Source: Sophora flavescens
Taxonomy: Eukaryota > Streptophyta > Magnoliopsida > Fabales > Fabaceae
DNA length: 64,000 nt
Assembly (NCBI GenBank): GCA_030762895.1
Contig: CM061062.1
Coordinates: 136,383,104-136,447,103 of the forward strand
Reading direction: 5' to 3'
Shown: piece after piece, positions 1-11,546 of the stretch
Position numbering within the stretch: the first letter of the stretch is position 1
Layout: every line of letters begins with the position of its first letter
Notes under the pieces: generated by a model
Told to the model about the DNA's origin: nothing
The model's database searches: none
Seen by the model: only the letters and a program-made list of their open reading frames with translations
Translations under genes and position numbers: made by a program

Positions 1-750
1 ATCTCATGTTTTTGGTTAAGAGAAATATCAATCATGTTTTTGCAATAAATCAATCAATTTAAACAGCGGCCAACTTATTCTATTTATTTCAATAAATTTA
101 TTGTATTCTAAAAATCGTTAGCTTGCTTGGGGAAAGAGAAGAAACAAACAAAAAAGATTTTCAATAGAGGAAAAAAAATATTAAAATGGGAGATAAACAT
201 ATTTTCTAAAAGATGGTTAACTTTTACAGGAAAAGATAAAAATAAAGAAAAATATTGTCAAGAAATAATATTTTTTCATATGATAGATAAATGTTTTTCT
301 AAAAAATAGTTAGATTGCACGAAAAAATAGGATAAATAAATCTATTATATTTTCAAAAGAAAATAATAATAATAATAATATTGTGCTACATAATCAAATA
401 TATTTTTCAAAAAGTGGTTAACTTACAAAGGAAAAGGATGAGAAATAAATTCATTAGTTTCTTAAGAGAGAAGAAAAAAATATTGTGATAGATAGTAATT
501 GAACCGAGGTATGTGCCATAGTAGGAAATAATTCCAAATAGATTATGATGGCAAGTAATATGATAGGTAGACCTATTTTCGAAAAATATTTAACTAGCAC
601 GAGGAGAAGAAGTGAAATAAATCAAATAGATTTTCAAGCGAGTATGAAAAAACATATGATAGACAAAATATATTTTCTAAGAATAGGTAACTTGCACGGA
701 GAAAAGAGATGAAAAATTCGAATAGACTTTGAAGAGAGAAGAAAAAAATA

Positions 751-1023
751 GGCTTAATTGTACTTTTGGTCCCTCAACTTTTTCAATTGTTCGATTTTGG
801 TCCCTCAAACATTTTGATTGCACTTTTGGTCCCTCAAAAATTTAATTGCACATTGATTGATTTTGCACAATTCGACAAATTAGAGGACTAAATGTGCAAT
901 TAAATTTTTTAGGGACCAAAATCGCACAATTGAAAAAGTTGAGGGACGAAATGTGCGTTAAAATTTTTGAGGGACCAAAATCGCAAAATTAAAAAGTTGA
1001 GGGACCAAAAGTGCAATTAAGTC
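751..1023. mobile_element. MULE-type MITE with 9-bp target-site duplication
   Basis: The left end reads GGCTTAATTG followed by 'tacttttggtccctcaac'. The right end is its inverted complement: 'gagggaccaaaagtgc' then 'aattaagtc'. Exact 9-bp direct repeats AAAAAAATA flank it at 742-750 and 1024-1032. Internal 'gggaccaaaa' and 'tggtccctc' blocks repeat in both orientations, so the whole 273 bp can fold back. A 9-bp duplication and long inverted ends fit a Mutator-derived MITE. The A-rich duplication is low complexity, which weakens it slightly. There is no coding capacity. Confidence 0.7.
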
Positions 1024-1208
1024 AAAAAAATAATATGATAGATAAATATGTTTTCTAAAAATGGTTATCTTTCAAGAGAAGAGAGGAGAAATAAATCAAA
1101 ATATTTTCAAGAAATAATTTTTTTCGTATGATATATAAATAAACTTTTTAAAAATGGTTAACTTGCACGAGAAAGAGATGATAAATAGATCAATTAGATT
1201 TTGAAGAG

Positions 1209-1209
<1 letters not shown>

Positions 1210-1288
<79 letters not shown>
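1210..1288. repeat. (TAA)n microsatellite
   Basis: This is an almost pure run of AAT/TAA trinucleotides within the satellite array, about 26 units long. A much shorter run of the same type lies near 362-380. Confidence 0.95.
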
Positions 1289-1289
<1 letters not shown>

Positions 1290-1930
1290 TGATAGATAAA
1301 TATATCTTCTATAAATGGTTGACTCCAATAGAAAAAGAGGAGAAATAAAGCAAATAATGACTTAAAAGATAAGAAAAAATAATATGATAGATAAATATAT
1401 TTTCTTAAAATCGTTAACTTGCACAGGAATAGAGAAAAAATAAATCAAATAGATTTTCAAAAGAGAATAAAAAAAATATGATAGGTAGATATATTTTTCT
1501 CAAAATAGTTAACTTACGGGAGAATATGATAAATAAATCAATTAGACTTTCAAGAAAGAAGGGAAAAATTATATATGATAGGCAAATATATTTTCTAAAA
1601 ATAGTTAACTTGCACGGTAAAAGAAAGAAACAAAACAAAATAAAATTTCAACAGAGGAGAAAAAAATAATATGGTATCTAAATATATTTTCTAAAAAGGG
1701 TTAATTAGCTCGGGGGAAAAGAGAAGAAACAAATCAAACATATTTTCAAGAGATAATAAAAAAATATGTTAGATAAATATATTTTCTAAAAGTGGTTACT
1801 TTTCACAAGAAAAGAGGAGAAATATATCACAATATTTTCAAGAAATAATATTTTTTTTACATATGATCGATAAATATATTTTTAAAAAATGATTAACTTG
1901 CAAAAGGAAAATAGGAAAAATAAATCAATC

Positions 1931-2411
1931 AAAAGGGGATACATTTCATGAAGTTAGGAGTTGATCTTAAACCTAGAAGTTTATTCTCATGATAAAATCA
2001 AATTAATTCGGATTATATTAAAAAACACACCAAAATAATTTTTGTTTAATCATAATAATACGAATATTATATCAAAATTTTAACTGTAAAGACATTTATT
2101 GAAATAGTTGAACCCATCGTTTAGTTTGTCCCACTTTCTTGTCACATTTCCTGTTCATCATCAATGACAATTTGTCTCTTAATAAAATAAAATCACAACT
2201 CATTAATATTTAGATACATTCCTAATATTTAATTGGTAGGGAGTATTGAGACATCATATTTTGGAAGAGCAGAATCTTGTTCATTAAAAGCCATGCAGTA
2301 ATTGCTTATAAGGGAACAATGGTTTTGGGAAAAAAATTATTTAAAAAGTTCAATTTTAAAAACGGATAATGATTATAATGATTATGTTTATAAAAGCACA
2401 TAATAACCTTT
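1931..2411. other. Intergenic DNA, no feature recognised
   Basis: AT-rich sequence right of the satellite with no open frame of useful length, no terminal repeats and no RNA gene that I can see. Confidence 0.5.
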
Positions 2412-2831
2412 TTAATTGGCTATTGGATGGGCCTTTTGATTGACCCTTTGTCCATTTCTATAAATTTGTACGGTTATAGATAGAGTCCATTTGTTTAAAA
2501 TTAAAAAATAAGTGATTATGATATAAAATATTTTAGTGATTATTTTTAAAGATTTTAAAAAAAAATCAGAAATAGATTTGTGTTTGTTTATATTCATAAA
2601 AAAAACATTTTTATAAAAAGAACAAATATATGAGGGAGGAGTAAGCCACCATGTCACTGAAATCGTCACACCGACTCCGTAACTTCTCTTCTTCCCTTGC
2701 TTCTTCATACCTGTAATAATTCCAGCACGGGTAAGAAATAACAGACTCATGATGTTAACACCACCAACAGGCAACTGAATTATGAAAAGAATAGATTTCA
2801 TACTTCGCAGGTAAAACATTTTCCAAGACAT
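2412..2831 (-). other. Unrecognised 139-codon ORF, possibly containing a degenerate exon
   Basis: This minus-strand frame encodes a hydrophobic first half (residues about 10-40, rich in I, L, V, F and G) that could form a membrane segment. A consensus-like donor, ACAG then GTATGAAG, follows the hydrophobic stretch, so the first ~43 codons could be an exon and the rest intron read-through. The second half is low-complexity and lysine-rich. I do not recognise a family and there is no adjoining exon that I can identify. It may be chance or the relic of a membrane-protein gene. Confidence 0.2.
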
Positions 2832-2845
2832 CCAACTCTTCTGGC

Positions 2846-2935
2846 TGTAAGAGAAGGGGAAGGGGAGGGGGAAGGGGAAAAGGAAGAGGGGTGGGTATGG
2901 GGAGGTGGTAAAGGAAGGGGTAAAAATGAAAGATC
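2846..2935. repeat. Purine-rich GGGGA/AAGG tract
   Basis: About 90 bases are almost entirely G and A on the plus strand, with repeated runs of four to five G separated by AA or A. Such a strand can in principle form a G-quadruplex or triplex. No gene context explains it. Confidence 0.7.
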
Positions 2936-2939
2936 AGTC

Positions 2940-5900
2940 TCTACTTTACTTGCTACACTCAATCAGAATTGCTCCGGGTGTGGCGAGGGAGTTACTTGCT
3001 CCCTCACCCTAGAAGCCACCTTCATTTTAACCCCAAAAATAATTTTTTTTCTGTTTTTGATTATTTCGAAAAACAAAAACAAACACACTAAAAATTTAAA
3101 AAAATGATTTTATGATTAAAAATATGATTTTTTTAATAAAATAAGCAATAACAAATGGGCTCATAATTTAAAAGGTACAAACCTTTTAAATTTAGAGTTA
3201 TGCTATTTGGTACGATATCTCACTGTACGAATTTGACGAATTGGATTATTTTTAAAAAAAAACCTTTTACCCTCACCCAACACGTGCTCACACAAAAGCT
3301 GCAAATGTTAACCGCAACCATGGCAGAGCATGGAAAATTAGCCAGCTTTCTTAGACGTGAATGTCTATTTAATTAAAATCACAAATGGTTGCAAAATACA
3401 ATGAATAAAAAAGATTGCAATTTTTTTTGAAAAAAAGGGTCAATAACTCAAAAGAAAAAGATCAAACAAAAAATTGTATACCGGAGAAATAAGAGCACAG
3501 TTGTACCTCTACGGAAACAGGGTCCTTTCTTGCCTAGGTCTCCATCTTTTCCTAATGTGTAAGAAAAAACAAATTGCAGAAAGAGGAATAATTTATAGAC
3601 AAAAGGAAAAGAAATGGTTTTTTAAGAAAAAATAATATAAGAGTGGTTTGTTGAAGCTTTTTCTTTCTAGATTACTGAAATGGGTAATGGAGGGCGTTAT
3701 TCTGCAGCAAACACATAAGAGAGTTTGCAGAGAATAAAAAAAGCATAACCTAAATAGATCTAGAAGAGTTCTTTTATTTTTTTGTTGTTTCTATGGTCCT
3801 TAAATTTTTTTTCACCCATAAACAGTCGTAGAAGTAAAGGGATTGATATTGTGTATAGTAGTTGAGAATCAATATAATCCGATGGAAGAGAAAATAGGGA
3901 AGAAAGGTTAATGAAGAAAGAGAGATGGAGAGAGCGAAGAACAAGAATAGAGAGAAATTAAGGCTGCCTTCAATTCATACTAAACAACATTATTCTTAAA
4001 TTTATTTGTAGACATTATATCACACCTATTATACCTACTTTGGCTGTTGAAAATTTATCTGTAGAACTGAAACTTTTGTAAATTTTATTAGACCATTTCA
4101 TTTTTTTTTTAAATATTTGAAAGAAGTCTAAACATTATATCACACCCATTATGCCTACTCTGGCGGTTGGAACAGTCGTTGGAATGAATCTTTTGTAAAT
4201 TCTATTCGGCCATTTCAATTTGTTTTAATTATTTGAAAGAATTCCTTTTCTTTTCTTCAGTTAGGAGAATAAGCAATGTCAAGCTCCTATCACTTCAGCT
4301 CATTTCAAGTTTTTTTACGGAACAATATGTATATCATATTAACGTTTATTAAGCCTTAATTGACAATTATGTATTAAACGTTTTTTTTCTGGGAGTTTAT
4401 AAAGTAGCCGTTAAAAACATTAGAATACCTAGGTCAATGAACATCTTTATTACATTTATTCACATCCAAAAAACCATCAACACAATCCCTGATCTCACTC
4501 CCCCCTTTACTCTCATTAAATTCACCATTCTAGCCTAGCAAATTTTGAAATTTAGAATCCCTGATTTCACTCCCCCTTTTACTCTCATTGTTTAGTTTGT
4601 TAGTCACCCCAAGTTGCCAAATTTTAGGAGTCACCCCAAGTTTCTCATCTCATCATTCTTAATTTCCTCTAATCTCATAGTTTCAATCTCTTCATTTTAG
4701 AGGGGAATGCATGATGTCTTCATCTTTTTACAAAGATGATTCCTGCATGCTGCCGCACGTCCATGGGTCTTGTTGATGATGATCGTGACCTTGAAAAGCA
4801 GGGGCGGACACACATACAGGTGAGTGTGGGCATATGCACCCACTCATTTTTTTTTTAAAAATATGATTATCTTATATATTTTTCTTTTGCCCCCCATTGT
4901 TAATTTATTTGCATCCATGCCACCCATGATTGGACTATGGTGGTCGGCGGTTTTGTTCCGAGGCAGTTCATGACTGAAAGTAGATCTGTCCCAAGCTCCT
5001 CGCTTCTGTCTATGGCAATGCGGTGCTAGGGTTCCAATGCATGGAGACTAGAGTTGTTTGTGTTTGCTTTAATAGAGAAAACGGATCTACACTATTGGAC
5101 TTCTATAAAACTAAGAATTGGGCTACTGGGCTATTCACTATTGGAATATAAATACCGCCTTTGTAACTTGTGTAGATTTACAAGGCCTATGTACGTAATG
5201 CTACGTTTGGTGGAGCTAGTCCATTAAAAATTAAATTTTATTTTAGTTCAATCTAGCTAGTTCGTAATACTACTTGTTGGCTTTAAAAAGTGAGTCCTTA
5301 AATCAATTTAGAAAGAAAATTCATATAAGATTTATATTGATCTCTAATGTACTTGTTTAAAACCAGATTTTAAAACTACTCTTAGTGTGACTTTTTTTTT
5401 TAATTTCGTAATTAGTGCCTTTGGCACCTCAATGAATCCACAAAGTATCCCCTTGACTCAGGTCATTTGAACCCTCTATGGGACTAATCTCTGCTCAGGG
5501 TCCGGTAGCAATGTGATTTATTTAAATAGTTGTTATTATTTCTTGATATTTGTTTAATTTTGTTAGCTTACATAATATTTTTTTGGGGGAATTTTTTAAT
5601 ATACAGCGAGTCAACCGGTTCAACCATTTACTAGTTCGTGACCCATTAACTCAATATCCTAACTGAGTCGATGTCTGCTCTAAATTTTATAACACTAACT
5701 TTAATTTGACCAATGTTTGAAAGGACAATTCTAGAAGAAAAAAAAGTCATGCCACCTGACAATTTGAAGGGTCTAGATTATTTCACCAAATTTATTGGTT
5801 AGACATAATTTTTTTGAAGAAGAAATTACTATCAAATGAGCAAGAATCTTCATTGAAATCTTATGAATCAAACCTCTAACAACAACAAATGTCTTTATAA

Positions 5901-6010
5901 TTTATTTGGTTGGATGTATTAAAATTTTATTATTTTAACATTCATGTCTTTATCTTCATATATATAGTGATAACTATTATTAATTATTTTAGAAATAGAT
6001 TCCCCCCATT
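2940..6010. other. AT-rich intergenic DNA with two small direct duplications
   Basis: No gene is supported here. A direct duplication of about 117 bp is visible at 4012-4130 and 4132-4246; both copies start with 'acattatatcacacc' and share the 'cctactttggctgttg'-like middle. A smaller one lies at 4484-4518 and 4556-4591, sharing 'aatccctgat' and 'ttactctcatt'. The segment from about 4799 begins with 'caggggcggacacac', which resembles a hAT-type terminus, but no partner end is visible. Confidence 0.5.
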
Positions 6011-6018
6011 GACTCCGG

Positions 6019-6199
6019 GTCTTGGATTCATGTGGTGAATTTTCTTATGAATTGACTCAGGCTAATGGAGTTATTGAGGATCATAGCCAGGTTGAGACCG
6101 ACTGGAATGACATCTTTGTTGGAGTTAATGATGATGGCAACAGTGGTGACGATGCTTCCAACAAATTCATCAAGCGTCGTCTCTTTGAGCAATTAACAA
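6019..6199 (+). pseudogene. PP2C exon-1 fragment (decayed tandem relative of the downstream PP2C)
   Basis: The translation aligns with the middle of exon 1 of the PP2C copy at 8072-10483. It has SCGEFSYELTQAN, then EDHSQVET, then FVGV, and ends in a KFIKRRLFEQLT block matching the FIKDHLFQ region. PP2C motif 2 should read VGVYDGHGG with two metal-binding residues. Here it has decayed to VGVNDDGNSGDD, so the metal site is destroyed. A donor-like AA|GTGAGT at 6200 falls at the same codon as in the downstream copy. No other exons are found nearby. I infer a tandem or dispersed duplicate reduced to one exon. Confidence 0.7.
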
Positions 6200-6210
6200 G
6201 TGAGTCTTAA

Positions 6211-7900
6211 GATATGTTTCATTTCAATATATATTATACTAGTGTTCTTGTCGGATATATATCATTTATTTTTGAAAACAGAAATCCCCATTAGTTAATG
6301 AATTTATTATTAATTATTTACTGTTAATTTACTTAACTTATGCGTTAAGTTACGCGTTTACTTAACTTACGCATTAAGTAGGTAATTAAGCAATTAATTT
6401 TATAAATTAATTTTATAAATAAAAAATAAATACACATTAAAACATTAATTTAATATATCAATCACTAACTAACAACTTAGTGTTAGCCATATAGTTAAAT
6501 TTTGACTGAACTAATTCCCTCATTTTAATTTTAGTTCGAATCCTAGACTAGGGGTGTTCACGAGTCGGTTTGGTTCGGATTTCAATGAAAACGTTCGGAC
6601 CCGAAGATTATTAAATGTCAAAATACATATATAATAATTCAATATTTAAATATATATAAAATTTAAAAAAAATATAAAATTAAATTTATTAATATTAAAT
6701 ATTAAAATTATATATTTATATATATATGTATATATATATATAAACTTAAATATAGTGAATAATTCAGATCCGAACACCAAAAAAACCAATTTAAACCGTT
6801 TGGATTATTGGGTTCCCCGGGTCGATCACCTATCCGAGACCATAGTTAACTGCCAATTATCACTCAATTGGTTGACAGTGTAAATAAAAAATCTTTACAT
6901 TTCATGCAATACAACAAATTATCACATTTCATATTATTACATTTAAATTTAAATTAACACAAAATTTAAATTCATATTATTACATTTCATGCAATGCAAC
7001 AAATTATTAGTATTATTTTAACTCATATTAAAATAATTTTTTTTATTAAAAAAACTAATTATATTGTAAAATATTATTGACAACGAACATTATTTTAATT
7101 CATATTAAAATATTATTTTACAATATAATCAGTTTTTTTAATCAAAAAACATTATTTTAATATGGGTTAAATTTGCGAATACAAAGAGTACTTATACTAT
7201 ACTACAATATATTGTATTCATATATTTGACTACAGTAGAAATACAACTAAAAGTTTTAAATTTTGACCAAACCCATGTGGCAATTTGATTGGTCCAAAAT
7301 TTGCCACATATGAGTGGTGTAGTGGGTGGTGCAAAATATGGGTGGTGCACCTTAGCCCAACCCATTTTTTAATTTGGTCTGCACTAACTTCTTATTTGTG
7401 ACATTTTTATTCATTCTTATGTTACGTAAAAAAATTTATTATTTCCCTAATGCATTTTATTTTTCGATTGTTGCATGAACATATTCCATCAATAATAAAA
7501 TCAGCGACAGGTGAGGTGACTGGTGAGTGGGGAGTGGTACCGCATATATGCATATATTATTTATTTAGTTTAAGACATTAAGATATAAGAAAATTTCAAT
7601 TGGCAGAAAATTCAATAAACATGTATATATTATTTTATTTATTTATTAAAGAATCTTGCATGCATGCTTTTATCAGTTGCTCCTTCAGCATAGCTATAAA
7701 ATAATAGCTGCTTGGGTCCTTTTGGGCCTATCCTTGTTGGGCATTTCTAGAAGTTTCGACAAGGGTTTCCTTGCTCCTCGTAACACACTAAAATGCATTT
7801 TAATTAATTTTCGATTGTCGCACTAAATGCTTTTACTACAACCGCTTTTCTGTTAAGTCGTTAAGTCAGTTGAAGACAGTTACTTGTCTCTCTCAGTTGC
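6211..7900. other. AT-rich intergenic DNA upstream of the PP2C pseudogene
   Basis: No gene is visible. The part at about 6549-6845 begins 'aggggtgttcacgagtcgg' and ends 'ccgggtcgatcacctatccg' around an (AT)n-rich core. This is the pattern of a common dispersed plant repeat, but I could not define clean terminal repeats. The right part (7250-7400) repeats 'gtggtgcaccttag'-like words without clear structure. Confidence 0.4.
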
Positions 7901-7919
7901 TCCTTCCTTCTCGAGTGTG

Positions 7920-7929
7920 TATATAAATA
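7920..7929 (+). promoter_or_regulatory. TATA box of the PP2C pseudogene
   Basis: TATATAAATA lies about 143 bp upstream of the first ATG at 8072. It is followed at normal spacing by pyrimidine-rich leader sequence. This is a good match to a plant core promoter, so the locus may still be transcribed although its reading frame is broken. Confidence 0.65.
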
Positions 7930-8071
7930 GTCTCCTCCATTGTTTACAAACGCACAATTCAGTTTTCAATATGCACTTTCTTTAGTTTTCTTGCTTCGAT
8001 CAATCGTTTCCTTTTCTCTATTCTCTCGCATTTTCTTTCAAACACACTACTTTGTGTAACCATCAGACACA

Positions 8072-10483
8072 ATGTCTTTGAATCTCAAGAAGCTTTTGGA
8101 AAAAGCCAAATTTGTTTTCTTCCGCTCAAAGAGGTATGGCGGCGACACCTCCGGCCAGCCAAGAGCCAATGATGGTGGCGAGCAGCATGGCGGGGAAACG
8201 CCAATGATGGCGACGGTTCTAATGATGTTGAGATCGACGCGACTTCAAAGTCGTTAATGTGGTGGCGCGATAGCTTAAAGCATTCGTGTGGCGTGTTTTC
8301 CTGTGTTGCGATTCAAGCCAATCAAGAAATGGAGTCTCACTGCCAGGTTGAGACTGGAATGAATGCAACCTTTGTTGGAGTTTATGATGGCCATTGCGGT
8401 CCTCACGCTGCCATGTTCATCAAGGATCATCTCTTTCAGTAACTAATCAGTGAGTCTTATTGAATTTTTCTTTTCATGTTTCTTAATTTCATTTCATGTA
8501 ACATATATTCTTGTTATTATATGGATGCATGGCCCTTTTGAATGATGTTTTTTTCTATTTATTATTTGGAAAGATGGAATGGAAACGTACACCCAAAATT
8601 AAAATGAACCAAATATTGATTGCATGTCGAAGAAACAGGACAGGGAAAATAATGTCTTAGGAACCACCTTAGTAATGTTCATCCATCTTAAAGGTTCTTG
8701 TGTGTAGTTTTTTCCCCTTCTATATCATCTTTATTATCATATACTATTTCTTTTGTATTTGGGTAAGTACATTCTTGCATTTAATATGTCATTTGAAATT
8801 AATGTGTTCCTAATTCTTTATTCTTTATGTATATCATTTAGGGTGGCATGAGTATGGAAACAATGACTGGAAAGATGGAATGAAAACTTACACCCAAAAT
8901 TAAACGATTGCATGTCTAAGAAACAGGACAATGAAAATAATATCTTTAGTAATGTTCATCGATCTTAAAGGTTCTTGTGTGTAGTTTTCCCCCCTTCTAT
9001 ATCATCTTTATTATCATATACTATTTCTTTTGTATTTGGGTAAGACCATTCTTGCATTTAATATGTCATTTGAAATTAATGTGTTCCTAATTCTTTATGT
9101 ATATCATTTGAGGTGGTATGAGTATGGAAACAATAACTTTTCTAATTATGAAGATCAGAAAATTGGAAAAAAGATATTAGATTCAGGGTATTATGAAGAT
9201 TAATTGCAATTAATTATGAAGATCCATTTATTTGTTTTCATTTTCTAAAAGTTTTTTCTTGTTTTGGATTTAAATAGATGGGTACATAATTGTGTAGGTC
9301 AATGCATTGTAGTCCTTATATTAGATTTAAAGTTTGTTTTCCTCTATTGTTCTTTGTTAGATTTTTCCCGCTTTATAATTGGTCAGCTTTTTTATATAGT
9401 TAGTCAGTATTGGATCTGCATTATAGTCCTTAGGTGCTGTAATAACTATTAATAATTGTCTGGCTGCAATGTATTTTATCAACATCATCTCTTTTTTTGT
9501 TATATGGATGGCCCTTTAGGCTTATATTTATATGGTTTTGATTGTATTGTTTGGTTACAGATATGATTCGAAAGCACCGTACTTTCTCTGGTGATGTTCT
9601 CCGTGGTGCAATTAAAGCTACGGAGAATGGTTTTATTGCTCATGCTGAAACGAATGTTGAAAGTAATCCATTGCTGGCAGTAAATGGTTCAAGCTGTTTG
9701 GTTGGTTTGATATGGAAAAGGACACTCCATATTGCAAATGTAGGAGACTCATGTGCTGTACTATGTTCTGAAGAGCACAAAACTCACACGATCATTGCTG
9801 AAAAACTCACTACAGAACATAATGTCAGAAACAGAACAATTAGAACTGAACTGAAGCTTATGTACCCAAATGATGCTAATATTGTCCTTAAGGTTAATGA
9901 GATTGATGGATGGCGAGTCAAAGGCATCAGCGAGCTATCAAGATCTGTAGGGGATATATATTTGAAGCGTCCCGATTTCACCGTTCCTACATCTGTTCCA
10001 CAAAACTTCCTGAACCCATCAAAGGCGTGCTTACATGAGAGAGCCAACTCTGTTTTCGAGAGCCTTAACCATCTCGGATAGATTCATTATATTTGCTTCT
10101 CGTGCTTTTTGGGACTTGGTCTCAATTGATAAAGCTGCTGATATAGTTTGGAAAAACCCCCGAGCTGTAAGCATTTGGCACTTCTTTTTGTTTTTATTTA
10201 TCAGCCTTTGCATATGATATGAAAATGCTAATTCTGTGATTTTCTTAAACAGGGAATAGCAAGGAAACTCTTAAAGACTGCTTTAAAGGATAAAAATGAT
10301 GTCACATTTGATCATCAAGAGATGCTTGGGATGGGAAGCAGACATTCTTTTCTTGATGATATCACTGTGATAGTGATCTACCTGGACCATCATTTTCTTG
10401 GGATTAAAGACATAACTGTTCCAGTTCCATCCCTCAAGAGTTTCAATGATTCAGAATTTAGAAGTATTGAAGAATTAATGTGA
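8072..10483 (+). pseudogene. Protein phosphatase 2C (clade-D-like) pseudogene, three exons
   Basis: Exons can be placed at 8072-8449, 9561-10166 and 10253-10483, with GT-AG introns (donors GTGAGT and GTAAGC; acceptors TTACAG and AAACAG). The family are Mg/Mn-dependent Ser/Thr phosphatases; plant clade D members are mostly cytosolic or plasma-membrane regulators. Motifs in order: WWRDSLKHSCGVFSC, FVGVYDGHCGPHAAMFI (normally DGHGG), SSCLVG, IANVGDSCAVL, EHNV, WRVKGISELSRSVGD, FIIFAS, then DDITVIVIYLD near the end. Lesions: a frameshift near 8195, stop TAA at 8440-8442 just before the first donor, and a frameshift near 10020-10040. The conserved FASDG is FASRA, removing a catalytic aspartate. 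Start ATG 8072 fits the TATA spacing. The final exon is clean and ends at TGA 10481-10483. Confidence 0.85.
8571..9137. repeat. Direct tandem duplication inside PP2C intron 1
   Basis: Two units of about 270-290 bp lie head to tail, at about 8571-8860 and 8866-9137. Both run from 'gaaagatggaatg' through 'aagaaacaggaca', 'cttaaaggttcttgtg' and 'catttaatatgtcatttg' to 'atgagtatggaaacaat'. They differ by scattered substitutions and short deletions. The second unit lacks a few short blocks, including the 'aaccaaatatt' segment. Confidence 0.85.
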
Positions 10484-10691
10484 CAGAAGGTTTAAATTTG
10501 TAGAAATTACATTGACTTCTTCTTTTGACTTTGATTTGACCCTCTTCTTGATTTTGAATATTAGTTGAGTACATACTGTATACAATTTGGAGAAATGAAT
10601 CTTGTCCAAAGATAGATATACATCTAAATTTACCTTGGGCTGGCATCATTTATGGGCTTATCCTTGCAAGTTGCAAATCAGCTCAGTGGCT

Positions 10692-11067
10692 TTTTTTTTT
10701 TTGGATAATGGGGCCTAAGCCCATGAAAAGAAGATTACAGCAAACTAAACAGGGAGTAGAAACTCTCATTATAGTAGAGAGACACAGGTGTAGACTCATA
10801 AACCACCAGCCCATCCTTATGCTCACAGCTTACATTAACTAAAGCATCCACACACTTGTTCGCTTCTCTATAAATATGAGTGATTTGCACTTCCCAACCG
10901 ATATCGATCAGCCTCGCTGATCCTAGCAACCAAGCTCCATCCAGCCACACTTCCCAGGCTGTTGCCTTTAATGGATTTAAAAACAATTTCTAAGTCCAAG
11001 TTAAGTTCCACTACTTCAAAACCTTTAGCCTTGCCAAGAGTGAAGCCATCTAAAACGTGTGCATTTC
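10692..11067 (-). mobile_element. 5'-truncated LINE fragment (RNase H region) with 16-bp target-site duplication
   Basis: On the minus strand the fragment encodes the C-terminal RNase H-like part typical of plant non-LTR elements. Recognisable pieces are SIKGNSLGSVAGWSLVARI, then WEVQITHIYREANKCVDAL and CEHKDGLVVYESTPVSL, with a frameshift between them. It ends in a poly(A) tail, seen as the T run 10692-10702. The exact 16-bp duplication AATCAGCTCAGTGGCT lies at 10676-10691 and 11068-11083. Tail, truncation and duplication together identify target-primed reverse transcription. It inserted about 200 bp beyond the PP2C stop codon, so probably in its 3' flank or UTR. Confidence 0.9.
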
Positions 11068-11240
11068 AATCAGCTCAGTGGCTGGGTTTTATTTCTATTA
11101 GACATTGTAGTGTTAGACTTGCTCAAAAGTGTCAATTCAATTCAATTTTAGAAAAAATTGAACTCGCTTTAGCTTGAAATTTCTTATAAGATTTTATTTA
11201 TTATTTATATGCAACAAAGGTTGCTTGGAGTGAATTTAGA

Positions 11241-11541
11241 GCATCCACGATGGTAGAACTACATTTTGGTTCTTATCTATTAATTTGTGGGTTCAAAGAT
11301 ACCACATGTGATATAAGAATTCAACCTCCATTTCACTCCAATGGAAAAACTCATTTTGAGTTCTTAGATGGGTCCCACAAGTATTATTTACTCATTCTCT
11401 CACTCTCTCAATGAAAAAAAATTTGTTTGGCAAGAACGATTCTTATAGAAGAACCGTTCTACAACCTGACTGCCATGTCATCTATCTCCAATGAAGGTTC
11501 TTATAAGAACCAGTTCTTAAGAACAACCATTAAAGTTGGTC
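11241..11541. mobile_element. Putative MITE with imperfect inverted ends
   Basis: The left end GCATCCACGATGGTAGAAC and the inverted right end GACCAACTTTAATGGTTGTTC are imperfect complements. The interior repeats 'aagaaccgttct' and 'cttataagaac' words in both orientations. A 5-bp direct repeat TTAGA flanks it at 11236-11240 and 11542-11546. It has no coding capacity. The termini are diverged and the short duplication could be chance, so the superfamily is uncertain. Confidence 0.5.
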
Positions 11542-11546
11542 TTAGA

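Larger units (their letters stand above)
90..1930. repeat. Degenerate AT-rich satellite array, unit about 95-110 bp
   Basis: The core 'gatagataaatatatttt' followed by 'ctaaaaatggttaacttgca' and a purine-rich 'gaaaagaggagaaataaatcaaatag' type segment recurs along the whole stretch. Clear copies of the TTTTCTAAAAATGGTTAACTT part lie near 205, 290, 400, 665, 1050, 1145, 1395, 1495, 1595, 1690, 1775 and 1880. The copies in the right half are about 92-103 bp apart. Units differ by many substitutions and small indels, so the array is old. Short ORFs inside it follow the repeat and are not genes. A MITE and a trinucleotide run interrupt it. Confidence 0.75.

Noticed and set aside
4799..4920. CAGGGGCGGA terminus as a complete hAT element
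   Set aside because: No inverted partner end or 8-bp duplication could be found.
6300..7200. AT-rich stretch as a replication origin or scaffold-attachment site
   Set aside because: Base composition alone is not evidence and the surrounding DNA is similarly AT-rich.
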